A DNA stretch of 64,000 nucleotides. Source: Toxonevra muliebris. Its lineage: Eukaryota; Arthropoda; Insecta; Diptera; Pallopteridae. The notes under the pieces are model-generated. The model had not been told where the DNA came from. It made no database searches and was given only the letters and a program-made list of their open reading frames with translations. Below are positions 1-11,584 of this stretch, one piece after another. The first letter of the stretch is position 1. Each line of letters opens with the position of its first letter. The DNA lies in contig OY829327.1 in the NCBI GenBank assembly GCA_963691655.1, forward strand, positions 81,852,019 to 81,916,018, in the 5' to 3' direction. A program made the position numbers and the translations under genes.

Positions 1-1454
1 TTATACGCCCACATATACGAGCAAAGATTGTAAATTCAATATTTAAACCAAAACTTTTAAAGTCAAATAATACCGTTCAACGCATTGGTATAAAAACATT
101 TTTAAATAATGTGTAGGGTATTTAAAGTTCGGCTATTCCTGACCTCAACTTTACATCAAGTTTTTGCCTGATTTTGCGAGGCCCAGTAACCATAGCAACC
201 CCCCAAAAGACCAACTCAAGTATGCAAACATTTGACAGATGAAGAGAAAAAGAGAGAGAGGCAGACATAACCGTGTTGATTGTGGTTGCGTGAAAAGGAA
301 ATGTTTGATAGAAATTGATTTTTCCTTTAACGAAATTTCTTTAAATAAGGAAATTAAAATGTTGATTTTGTATTCGGTTGGAAAAAAGATTATGTAAAAA
401 GTTTAAATACATTTTAAGAGCCTTTGAAATACTACGAAGCAACCTTTTTTGCTGTTGTATTTTTACGTAATCCCACACATGCACATACCTACTACATTTA
501 ATTACCGTTTTCATTGTTTTTTACGCTCTCACTCTTCTTTAAGCTCTTCACTCTCTCTCTCTCTCTCTCTCTTTGATATAATCTCTTTGTTATCAGTTTC
601 GTATGCATCATGTTCATGTTAAAAACACATACATATAAGTAGATATGTATGTATGTATATATAAATTTGCATATCAATTTTTTATCCCCTTTTTTTTTGA
701 TGCTTGTTACCATGAACTTTTCATCTAACTAGCACTACTACTTTTTTACATACCTACTATTTTTTATTTAATTTTTTTTACATACTTACTACTTTTTCCA
801 GCAGCTTTCGGTATCATTTTCATACAAATTAACATCTTGATCCTTTGTCAAATCAGTCGAGCGTAATATTACACACACAAACGCAAACATACACATACAC
901 TCAAATGCAGACAAACTCTCTCACACACACATACATGCATACATACACTCAGACATTATATGTGTATCTAGCAAATAAAATACAAAACTCATTCAGTGAT
1001 ATAGCAAAAATGAAGTGGCACTAAGTTGAAGAATATAAAATAAATAACAAATATAAAGTTAAGTTTTCTTTTCTCTATTTTTTAAATATTTATTTTTATT
1101 AAAGTTTTCTTGGAAAAATGTTAACATTTTACTCGTTATTGTTATGCTGTTTATAAATTGTATGTAGATAGTGCAACAATGTCGTTTAAATTGCCTTGAA
1201 CTTTGAAACGCTTGTAGTTATTAATTTATAAACTAGTTGAAATTGTGATAGTTTTAAACAAAAAGTAATAGCGTTTTGCTTTTGTGCCTATTTCTCTTGT
1301 ATGTAAAATAAAACTTGAAATTGTTATAGCTAGTTACTTATGTATGGATCCAATGTTGATTAAATATAGTATATAGAAACGGAAATCTGCTGGCAGTTGT
1401 TCAGAGTACTATGAGATTTTGGAGAGAAAGTTTTTCCTAGCTGTTCAATGGTGG
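1..1454. other. AT-rich noncoding DNA with simple repeats
   Basis: No supported gene. The stretch holds a CT run near 549-571, GTAT/CATA-type repeats near 630-660, and a CA/CATA-rich segment at about 870-955, all typical of fly introns and intergenic DNA. Short open frames here have no recognisable protein pattern. It lies downstream of the last recognised exon of the minus-strand TSP1/laminin-G gene, so later small exons of that gene could be hidden here. I could not find a convincing one. Confidence 0.6.
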
Positions 1455-2017
1455 CAACTCCGTATTTAGGGACAGGTTTTGGGGGTCCTGACCCCCCCAG
1501 AAATGTGAAAACTTTTTCCTAATTTTTGATATTGATTGCCAGTGGATAGAAAAAAAGTCACAATAAAATCTATTGAACGATTTTTAAATATTTTTTAATC
1601 GGTTTCTTTCTAAAATGTCAAAAAAAAAGAAAAAATTTTAAATATAAATTTGAATTGAAATCGTACGAAGTTGTGCTACATGGCCAAAAAGGGTATTTCC
1701 TGAAGTTTCAACCCCATTTTTCTAAAACGTGACGTAATGGGAAGTTTTTGACCTCAGATTCGTGTTCAGCATGAAAAATTCATTCGCAAACACTAGGAAC
1801 AATATTGTTCACCAAACCCATGCAGGACAGTGTTATTGAATAAGCTTCAAAGTTCTTAATCTTAAAATATAATTAATTCTTTAACCCATTATTACTCAGA
1901 GCACCCGATTCGGAAGATTTCAATGCTGTGACTGCACGAATTTAGGGAGCCCTCATCCGGGCTCCCCATCATTGATAATGGCCCAAATTACCACTGATAA
2001 TCATTTGAAAAAAATTA
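1455..2017 (+). mobile_element. hAT-like non-autonomous repeat, family A, copy 1 (truncated)
   Basis: This stretch aligns over about 550 bp with 58636-59220 in the same orientation, and in reverse with 4156-4942. Shared landmarks are the start CAACTCCGTATTTAGGGA (family form CAAGGCCGTATTTAGGG), the words 'gatattgattgccagtg' and 'gaagttgtgctacatggcc', and the phrase 'tcatccgggctcc'. It carries no coding capacity. Similarity to copy 3 stops just after 'aaaaaaattag' near 2017, so the far terminus is missing. Confidence 0.75.
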
Positions 2018-4155
2018 GACATTATAACTGTTTATTTCTTTTATAATTTTAAATATTAAAGTGTTATTTATTTATTTTACCGTTGGCTTTGTTTCTTTTC
2101 AATAGAAACTTTATTTTTTCTTAAAATTCTTCTGCTCATAAGTGTTTGACTTAATTGTATGTCCACAAGTGTATGTCCAGTAATTTCCATTTTATTATAC
2201 TGTACCCATTCACGAGAAAGGCAAAATAATGATGCAGCATTTTGCTTATCCACCAAACCTTATTTTTTCCGCGTCATGCCCAAATCTATGTAGGTATTTT
2301 ACCCTGTTTATGTTTACCTAAGTTGCAACCGATTCTTGCATATTGCCAATGAAGCCGGGAATATCAAAATTGGGCCTTGGTTTTTCTTCCATATACTCGT
2401 CTCATTTCGTCCGCCAATATTTCGAGCTATTACACCAACTACTTTTTTAAAATTACACCAATTCCACTCATCGTCTTGGGAGCCTTTTGTCCCGGTACAG
2501 ATTAGAGAAGTATGTTCTGGGGAATAGAATTTGATCTACCAACATTTGGTAAAATTCTGGATAGCGATGCCTATGTATTAGACTGGATCGAAATACATTG
2601 GACTTTTGTAACCTCATCAAGATAGCCCTTTTTTAGAAGACGAGGTAAATACAAGATTTCAGACATAATTATTATTTTTATTTTTTTTTTTTTAACGAAC
2701 ATTTAGAATATTTTTAGATTAAAAAGGGGCCATGGGTAGGTTTCTTGGCAAAAAAAAAACTTTGAAGAAAAAATCGATTTTAGCCATTTCAAACATCTTC
2801 AAAATCAAATTTCGAATTTTGTTTTCCGAGAAAAGGCGAGAGGGGGAAACAATATTGTTGTTTACATATTTTTAGTATTTAAGGTGTGGAGATAACCTTG
2901 TCAAAACCTCATGCCGAAATTGAAAATAATGTACTGTCATCAGTTTAAGCGCGCATATCCGAATTCTCTGCCGACTTTAACTTTAAATGCATTTATCTCA
3001 AAATGCGATCTTGCGAATTGGTGGGAACGATTTCAGGAAAACATCCGACCTTTTTTTTAAATATTTGTAAAAGGTTTCTCCACAGAATAACCTATGATTC
3101 TTTCGATTAAGCTATTTTTAAAAATTTAGCAAAAATTTTAGTCACAAAGTTTTCGGTCTTTTTCACATTTTTAACTTCAAAGGAAAGGTAGAAAAAATCC
3201 TACGTTGTTTTGTTAAACCAAGTCCATGCTTTAAAAATAACCTTCATTTATTCCCTTAACTCTTTTCCGAATTTTTGTTGATTGCTGCATTGAAACGTTA
3301 TCTACAATCAAGTTGAAAGCTGGATTGGGTCCAGCAATTTTTTTTTGTGCATTACATTAATGTAAAAATTTAAAAAAAAACTTGCCTGAGTAACTATGAC
3401 AGTTTAAAAAAATATTTCTATTAAGAATTTTTTTTTTTTTATGAATTATAGTTCATACTTTGTTAATTATATTTCAAACATTTTAAGCAACAGAATTAAA
3501 AAAAAACGCAAAAGAGAATACCGAGGAGGAAAAACACACATTCTGAAGTTTTGGCTCATTTTGTTTTATTGTAAAGCCTCCACCTAAATAGATAGGTATT
3601 AAAGGTATATTGCACTGAGACCAATTAGTCTATTGTGCCCCAAATAGTAGCTTAATTATGAGCATTAAGATGACAGAATTTTGCTAATGGATCTTAGTAA
3701 GGCTTTAATTTATTTTCATAATATACAGAATATTTTAAGTTCCGACATTGAACGCATATTGGACAAAAAACATATTGCTGATATGCACCCGACAGAATTT
3801 CCTCAGATATCCTTTTCTCCTACGAGTGAGTGCCTTCAGTGTAGGAAGATGTACTCAGGCATCTAATTTTTTTTTTGGCAAAAGCGACTGACTCTACCTT
3901 GTTCTATCCCTAGGTTTTTCCCGCATAGCAATGCCCATAAAGGAAACCTATAAATATTTTGAGGTGGATTTTACTTACCTTGAAGAAAATTCCCAATTAG
4001 TAGCTTTGACTGCTTAAGCTTAAGGATTTGAGTGAGTCCAGTAGGATCATTTACCGTTCTTTTTATCTTCTTTTAGTTATTTCTACTTATAGATATACAG
4101 GGTTTGGGACCAATGTGGTTCTTGGAATCTGCTTTCCTTGGTAAGTAGTAGTAGG
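2018..4155. other. Noncoding DNA, nothing recognised
   Basis: AT-rich sequence with poly-A and poly-T runs. The short open frames at 2336-2527 and 3681-3866 show no family pattern, splice context or base composition that separates them from background. I see no gene or clear repeat here. Confidence 0.5.
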
Positions 4156-4942
4156 CAGGGCCGTAGCCAGAAAATTTTTTTTGGGGTGGGGGGGAAGGGG
4201 GTTTCATTCGAAGATTTTTAAATACAATAAACTATATGTACCATGATACATTTGATGGACCCTATAAAATTAAAATTTTAGAAAAAATTTTCCGATTTTT
4301 TTTAATTTTAACCTCGGATGAGGTTGGCTTATATTCCCTAAATTCGTGAAGTCACAGCATTAAAATAGATCTTTCTAGTCGTGGTGCTCTAAGCAATAAT
4401 GCGTTAAAAAATTAATTATATTTTAAGATTGCCTCCTAATAAGATGGAGTTTTTGCGAAAGAATTTTTCACATTGAACACGAATCTGAGGTCAAAAACTT
4501 CTCATCACTTCAAGTTTTAGGAAAAAAATGGGGTTCAAGCAAGTCTAATTTTACAAGGATCCGATAATTTTTGCTATTTTTTTAATTTTTTTACTTTTGA
4601 AACTGATTCAGGACGAAACTTTAAATCAAAAACAGTTACTGACCCAGAAAAACTATGAATGCAGGATTGCTCAGCATCGCCTTCTCTTTTTGAATCCGTA
4701 GTCAAACCTCATGTCGAAGGTCGAAGAAAACCAATCGGATTTGATCGCATAGTGTAACTAATTTTATTTTTCATATTTGGCTTTTTAGAAAAAAAAAACC
4801 GATGGAAGTATCGTTAAATGGATTTTATTTTGACTTTTTTTCCATCTATTAGCAATTAATCTCAAAAATTAGAATAAAGTTTCCACATTTCGGGAGGGGA
4901 GGGGGTCAGAACCCCCAAAACCTCCCCCTAAATACGGCCTTG
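4156..4942 (-). mobile_element. hAT-like non-autonomous element, family A, copy 2 (complete)
   Basis: The element begins CAGGGCCGTAGCCAG and ends ...ATACGGCCTTG, so the termini are imperfect inverted repeats (CAGGGCCGTA against CAAGGCCGTA, 9 of 10). It is flanked by GTAGTAGG (4148-4155) and GTGGTAGG (4943-4950), an 8-bp target duplication matching at 7 of 8 bases. CAG-type ends with 8-bp duplications are the hAT superfamily signature. At 787 bp with no transposase it must have been moved by an element elsewhere. The body is the reverse complement of copies 1 and 3. Confidence 0.8.
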
Positions 4943-6642
4943 GTGGTAGGCTATCTTATTCTCATATATTTTTATATGTCCGGGGCCCAGAATATACTGA
5001 CCTTATTTGTCTCTTACCTAATTCACCATAAACTCTAGGCGTTCCCAGACAAGCTTCGGCGGGATCTGTCTAAGTATATAACTATATCTTGTCTCTTAGA
5101 CTTACGTTCGAGGCTGAAATGAGCGCACAACTTACGGCACCAATAAATATTTTGTAATAATGTGTTTGTAATTTTTAGGAGTAATAACAGAATGGTGGAG
5201 TTTTGAAAAATCGTAATTTGTTTTGGACTTTCAAAAGGTATTTTGAGTCACTGGTGTCCCGAAAGGCCGAAAGGGTTAAAAGTAATTCCATAATACGTGG
5301 GTAAAACTAATTTATTTATAAATAACTCGATTTGGTTTGGGGGGAGGGGGGGTGGGTGTTCGCCTCTTTGTCTCAAGGATTTAATATTCTTGAAGAGCAC
5401 TTAAAAAGTTTGTCAACCCATTAAATAATAAAACAATATACAATTATTTCAGTCCGAATAATTTTTTCTTTTTTTTTTATTGGATAATTTTCATTTGTTT
5501 TTTTTTTTTTTTATTTAATAGTTTTTGATTACATTTCTACTTTCATTTTTGCAACAATTTTCAATACAATGTGAAATAATTTTATTTTCTTATTTTTGTT
5601 GTGGTTGTACTGCATGTGGTTGTTGTTGTTGTTGTTGTTGTTTTCTTGTTACGTTTACTGTTGCCATTTAATAATAATTACGGTTATTGTTTGCAAATAC
5701 ACAAGAGAGAAATGCAAAAAAAAAATAAATAAGACTATAGAATAATACTTAAAAAATGCAACTTAAAACTTATGAATAAAGTTTTTATTTGTTTTTCATT
5801 GTTTACTTTGCTAATGAAATAAGTGAAAGGAAGTAGAAAGAAAAAGGAAGAATCAAACTATAAATATCTTTATACATTAATTGTAAACAATACTTAAATC
5901 GTAAGACTTTATTATGATTCAACAAAATTTATTATAATAAATTGAGTTGTCATAAATAAATCTGTTCCCATTAATTCGTTTCGTTTTCCGATTTTACTAT
6001 TTTGAAACTTAAGTACGTAAAACTACGTTAAGGTATGACAAAACTTTACATAGTGTAGTTGTAGCTGTTAATATTTAGAAATCGCAAAACTTTTGCGCTA
6101 CACAAATTCTACTTAAGAGTTTATTTTTGGAAAAAGGATTACTAAGGACTTAGCTATACTTATTTAAGTAAATGGAGAGAGGGGAAGGGGGAGAAGCTTA
6201 AATTTTTATACACTTTTTATATTTTCTTTTATTTATTTTTGTTTTTTGTAAATATTTTAATGCAAAATTTACTCAATTTCATAAATACAATTTTTATTTT
6301 TACGCTCTTATTTATAATTAAATAGTTTTATTAATATTTTTAATTAATTTCTTTTATTTAAATACTTATGTTTAGGTATCTATAGTTATTGTTTTATGTC
6401 AAAGTTATTATTCATATTTTTTTTTTTTTTTTTGTAATTCTTTTAACAAATATTTCTATAATATACTCGTATTTATATTAAATAACTTCTAGGACACATA
6501 AATCACAATATCAAATTTAATTTAAGTAATTTATTTGATTTCTCTATTTGTTCGTTTTTAATACACATGAAAGTATTCACAGTTTTTTTAAAAAAAATTT
6601 TATTGTTATACATAGTTCTTAAAGACTTAAACGCTCTGATGG
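4943..6642. other. AT-rich noncoding DNA
   Basis: No gene supported. It contains a G-rich patch at about 5337-5357, a TTG run near 5618-5641 and long A/T homopolymers. No open frame resembles a known family. Confidence 0.55.
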
Positions 6643-6644
6643 TA

Positions 6645-7884
6645 TACAGGGTGACAATTGTAAAGTGACGCAAGTTTAATACTCTGCAGCAAGCTTTGCT
6701 TTTAATTTCATTTGAATTTTTGTTATTACATTTTGAAATTTCCATAAAAATGGACAAGGAAAATATTCGTCGTGAAATTATCATATTTCATTTGGCAAAT
6801 TATAGTAGCCGTCAAATTGCAAAGGCTTTAAATTTGTCAAGTCGTACGGTAGACCGAGCTATTATTCGATATAATGAAACTGGGGGTTTTGGAGATAGAG
6901 ACCGGGGAAAATTTTCAACAGTTGTCACTACTGGTTTAACAGAAAAAATTCGTAAACGAATCAAGCGAAATCCAAGGCGCTCAATGAGAAAAATCGCTAA
7001 GGAAGTGGGAGTAAACCGTTAAACAGTGCGAATCATTGCAAAATCAAAGCTTAATCTAAAGCCGTACAAGCTCCGAAAAGCTCAAGATCTGACACAAAAA
7101 AAGAAAGATTTGCGACTGCAAAGATGCAAGGCGTTGCTACGCTCCTCTGTGTTAAAAAATGTTGAAAATATCTTGTTTACAGATGAAAAAATGTTCACGG
7201 TTGAACAACATTTCAATGCGCAAAATGACCGAATGTGGCTAAAATCATCATCGCAACAAAATAGGACTGTTGGCCGAGTTCAAAAGCCAGCTTCCGTTAT
7301 GGTATGGGCTGGAGTTTCCGCTAATGCCAGAACCCCTCTAATATTCGTTGAAGAGGGTGTTAAAATTGACCAGGTTGTTTATCGGAGCATTTTAAATGAA
7401 CATGTTCTTCCCTGGGCCCAAGATACATTTGGAAATGAAAACTGGACTTTCCAGCAAGATTCTGCACCTTCCCACATGGCAAAATTAACGCAAACATGGA
7501 TAAAAGACAATTTTTCTGGATTCATAACATCTCAAGAATGGCCACCATACTCCCCAGACTTGAATCCAATGGACTACTCTATTTGGAGTATTTTAGAGAG
7601 TAAGGCTTGTGCATCTCAACACCACAGTCTGGAGTCGCTGACAAATTCATTAGAGAAAGCCTGGACTGAAATTGATCAGGAAGTCCTGCGGCGAACAGTC
7701 CTACGATTTCCGGATCGATTGAAGGCATGTGTGCAGGCTAAAGGAGGTTATATTGAATGAGGTGGGGTTCAAATGAATGCTTATATATTCAGCAATGTTA
7801 ACACTTAATTGTACTTAATGGAAGTACGTCCTTTTGAAAATAACTGCTGAAATGTGTGCGTCACTTTACGATTGTCACCCTGTA
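6645..7884 (+). mobile_element. Complete Tc1/mariner-superfamily transposon, DD37D type
   Basis: The ends are 28-bp inverted repeats beginning TACAGGGTGACAATTGTAAA on the left and, read on the other strand, TACAGGGTGACAATCGTAAA on the right, with one mismatch in 28. TA dinucleotides at 6643-6644 and 7885-7886 are the target duplication. The element is 1,240 bp, the usual size for this superfamily, and encloses a single transposase frame. Well-matched ends and only one visible stop codon suggest a fairly recent copy. Confidence 0.93.
6750..7760 (+). pseudogene. DD37D mariner-like transposase, one internal stop
   Basis: This is the cut-and-paste transposase of the surrounding element. The N-terminal region carries a helix-turn-helix (around LANYSSRQIAKALNLSSRTV, residues about 15-35) for binding the inverted repeats. 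The catalytic core follows: ILFTDEK (first Asp), FQQDSAPSHMA (second Asp), and WPPYSPDLNPMDYSIW (third Asp). I count 37 residues between the second and third Asp, giving DD37D as in the maT-like group rather than DD34D mariner. The frame is 336 codons and open throughout except for a TAA at 7020-7022, with coding resuming in the same frame (VNR*TVRIIAK). The start at 6750 gives a family-like N-terminus MDKENIRR; a longer upstream extension from 6696 is hydrophobic and unlikely. The stop should inactivate this copy unless it is an assembly error or read through. Confidence 0.92.
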
Positions 7885-7886
7885 TA

Positions 7887-9744
7887 CATAAAACTAGCTT
7901 TACTCTCTTGGCCTTAGGAGATAATCGCGTACGCTTTGTTTTTCTTTTGAATTTTTAAGTCGGCGTCTCCATTTCAAGCGAAGTGGTTTGTGGCTATTGA
8001 TATAATTTAAAAAAAAAAATATATATATATATATTGTGAAAAAAATAAAATATATTCGAAAGATATAAATTTCAATAAAGTTCAATTTATAATTTTTTGG
8101 TGGCCATAAGGATCTTTTGATCATTTCAAGGCGACGATGCCTGTAGTGTTTGTAAAAATACCTTGTAAACCTTAATTCTTATTAAAAATAAAATAATAAA
8201 TGAATACAAGTGAAAAAACATGATTCCTATGCCTTTTAATTAAAACAACATTGTAGAAAAGATTCCATAAATTGAGGATTTCTTTTCCAAAAAGTAAATT
8301 GACTTTAATCTATGGAAAATTATTCCTCAAACTGAGGAAAGTTTTACCTAAATTATAGACAATTTCTCATATTTGAAAAATATTTCCTCAACTCAAAGAA
8401 ATTTTATATATCTAAATGAGGAAACCGTTTCTATGGCGCCAAATCATTCCCATTTATCCTCAATTTTATAGCTGTTTTTCTTCGAACCAAGTAAATATTT
8501 CTCTGCGTGCACTTACGAAAATGTGAGCATATAAATTAATTAGCTGAAACTGTGAATACCTTTAATTTCTTTCTTGTAATTATCGTTTAATTAAAAATGC
8601 CACGTGTTTGCATTTGATTTCCATTTCAATTATTAAATACTATTATTAATTACCAGTTGGAAGATTTACATTGACAGCAGTTGATTCAATTACCATAATC
8701 AGAGATGAATGTGTCGATAATGTAGCGTTTTACTTCATTTATTGATGTACGTTTGTTTGAGCATTGTTGACGTTCCTGATTGTCAGGTAGTATCAGCAAT
8801 TGTTGCAATTCACCCTGGTGATGAAAGAAAAATCGCGAAAATTTTATATAATCTTAAAAATACATATATGTAACTAATGCCTGTAATATATAAGATGTAA
8901 ATTTTGTGGCATTAAGAATGCTTTGAAATAAATAAATAATAATAACAATTTTAAGAATATAAGAAGATTATTTAATACTAGTCCACTCCACTTTGTAAAT
9001 GAATTTTTGAGGGGAAGAGTTTAATACAAAAAGTCTGACATCATTATTTTTTAGAAATTATATCGCACACCAACTACAAAAGGGGCACAACTAAAAATTG
9101 TGATTTTTTCAAGGAACAATAAAAAAAATTTTGCTGACCTATGAATGCATATTTAATATAGCTAATGGCATATTATTTTCCGTAAAATAAATATTTTTAT
9201 TCATCCATAGATAAGCAAACAAAACATTTGTTTTATCGTTTCCTTAATAACACATTACAAATTAAGATTTTTTGGCTGCAACAGAATAGCAACTTAAACA
9301 AACTTATATTTTCAAATTTGTAGAGATCAAATTTTTGATGATAAATTTGAGCAAACACATTAAACAATTTGAAAATATATCAAAAGTCTCAGGTGCTGAA
9401 AATATTTATGCATCGGCATCGAAAAAAATAAAAAAAATTACGTTTTGTTATGACCAGGGCTGAAGGGGTCAAAATTGGTTTAAAATTGCGTTACGTAATA
9501 TCTGAGCTGCCAGAAATGCCTGGTTTTTAATATGTCAAATTCCGCCAAATTTGCCAATACGCTGGAAATTTTTATTAACCCATTAAATCCTGACCCTAGA
9601 AGGGTTGAAGCAAAACCGGTGAAATTTTACACAGACTTATCATTCGATCCAATCAAGAAAAAAAATTATGTAAATAATTCTTTCAATGATATTTTTAATA
9701 GACTATGCAAATTAATCTAGATAAATATTTTTCATTCAGTTGGG
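7887..9744. other. AT-rich noncoding DNA
   Basis: No supported gene. There is an AT dinucleotide run near 8017-8034 and several loosely repeated words of the 'attcctcaa...gaggaaa' kind between 8260 and 8420. The frame at 9532-9720 could be a decayed upstream part of the LINE that follows, but I could not confirm it. Confidence 0.5.
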
Positions 9745-10800
9745 AATGCTATGTATGAACCAAAAAAATTCTGTGCAACAAGAGTTACTATCGGTAGGCC
9801 TGATAACGCAAAAAACCGATTATATCATCCCAAAACTTTGTTTTGATAACTCAAACGTGAAAATTTTAATTCCTACGAGACACGATTGGGTTGATTGGTC
9901 ACTAGTAAGCGATTATGATTATAATTATTACACGGACGCGTCAAAAATGGTCTGTGTAGTGGGCGTTGGTGTCTTCGCGCAGGCTCTACACCTATCTAGT
10001 TTTTTTTTTTTCGCTTGCCAGACTTTTCTAGCGTGTTTCAGGTGGAAGTACTTGCTATTTTACAAGCTCTTAGGGCAATTTCGTACCTTAAGAAAAAATA
10101 TAGCAATTCTTTCTGATAACCAATCCGTTATCAAAGCAATGATCTCAAGAATTTCCAAATCAAAACTAGTTGATGATTGCTAGAGGGAACTTGTCAAACT
10201 TGGACAGCACATTAATTTAACTCTCGTTTTGGTACTTGGACATAGGAACATTAGCGGAAATGAGAATGCTGATGCGCTGGTTAGACGTGGTTCTTCGTTG
10301 AATATTTCTCAGTCGGAACAGGTTCTACGTTCATTAAATTTCGTTAAGAGAGACATTGTCATGTTCTTCTTTCAACAGTCCGACTTCCGATGGAAAGGCT
10401 TAACAACTTTCGCCACATCAAGAACGATGTGGCTTTAATACAAGCTCTCCAAAACTAAAGAACTCATATCTTTTTCGAGGGTGGGAATCGCACGAATAAC
10501 AGCCCTTTATACGGGACATTGGGTGATTGGCTCGACATCGAAGAGATCGAAAGTCTCGAACACTTCCTGTGTGGCTGCCCGCTTTTAGCAAGATATAGAC
10601 TCATAACCTTTGGCAAACTTTTCCTATGTGGGATAGGAGAGGCTGCTAATGTGAACCTCAGCATTCTGTTGAAGTTTTGTGACTTATCGAAATGGTTTGT
10701 GGAGATTATAGTTATTGCACTTATTGGGCTTCTTCGGATAATCGGAGGAGCAACCACTCAACCTAACCTGACCTTGGGTTTCTATTTTCTTTAGAATTGT
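9745..10800 (+). pseudogene. Decayed non-LTR retrotransposon 3' end with RNase H domain
   Basis: This is the C-terminal part of a LINE ORF2 of the RNase-H-bearing (I-like) kind. RNase H landmarks are NYYTDASKM (catalytic Asp), FQVEVLAILQALRAI (catalytic Glu, in a shifted frame near 10031), SDNQSVIKA (Asp), and LGHRNISGNENADALVRRGS (His and Asp). The usual C-terminal Cys/His end follows as LEHFLCGCPLLARYRL. Several frameshifts and stops break it, for example around a poly-T run at 9999-10010. The reverse transcriptase part is absent, as expected of a 5'-truncated insertion. The duplicated block starts inside this element at 10359. Confidence 0.8.
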
Positions 10801-11460
10801 GTGCCTGAAAGAGTTAAAAGAATCGTGAATCAATGAAAATTTCCCCGAAAATATTTCTGTTTTATACCATATGTTTCCTATTGGGGTTTTGGATTTAAAC
10901 ATTAAAACGTACTGCTTAGTACAAAAAAAGGAATTCTGTGAAAGCAATTTGCTCGCGGATTTAACTAAGTTAAATTTTGCCTGAAAAAGTTTTCCAAATA
11001 ACGAAATAAATATCACTGATTTTAACTACCAGCAAAGAGTCAAAGTAGATACCATGCAATTTTTTCTACATTTCCCGCTAAGGTATTATAAAATCAAATT
11101 TTGACTTTATAGCTTCACAGCTTTTATTCGGAATATTTGTATTGAAAATTACTCATACGCACCGTGTGCTTTCTATAAATATTTTCTTCAAATGAAATGA
11201 AAATATCATTGTCTATGGCATGTCCACATATACAATAATAATAAAAGACATAAAATCAAATGAAAACAAAAAATATTTATATCAATAAATAAACAAAACC
11301 AACATCAGCGTGTATTCTTTATATTGACAATACTGCAATCATTGTCGACAGATATTGCATTTACTGGGTAGTGGGGGCTTTGAGGTACATAGATACATAT
11401 AATAATAAAGAGCAGTGAAGCAGGGGTTTTTTTTTTATATGAATGTCTCCCAATACTCAC

Positions 11461-11584
11461 ATTAAAACCGCGTCCAATTTCCACATCCGCATCCAATGGC
11501 AACGAATATAAACGTTTTGAAACGACAAAACTATTTGTCCAGGAACAATCGACATAAATGGATATGAAATCACCATTTTGTATG
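11461..11584 (-). CDS. Exon 6 of TSP1/laminin-G gene (laminin-G second part)
   Basis: The exon opens after acceptor ttttttatag with a single C that completes a Ser codon from the previous exon, and ends at AAT|GTGAGT, phase 0. It encodes IQNGDFISIYVDC..., the strand with the conserved Cys that follows the WH-VAI motif in TSPN/laminin-G domains, then a region ending EIGRGFN. The match of phases and of domain pattern across the junction with 13454-13629 is the main evidence. An identical exon is at 18933-19056 in the duplicated block. Confidence 0.85.
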
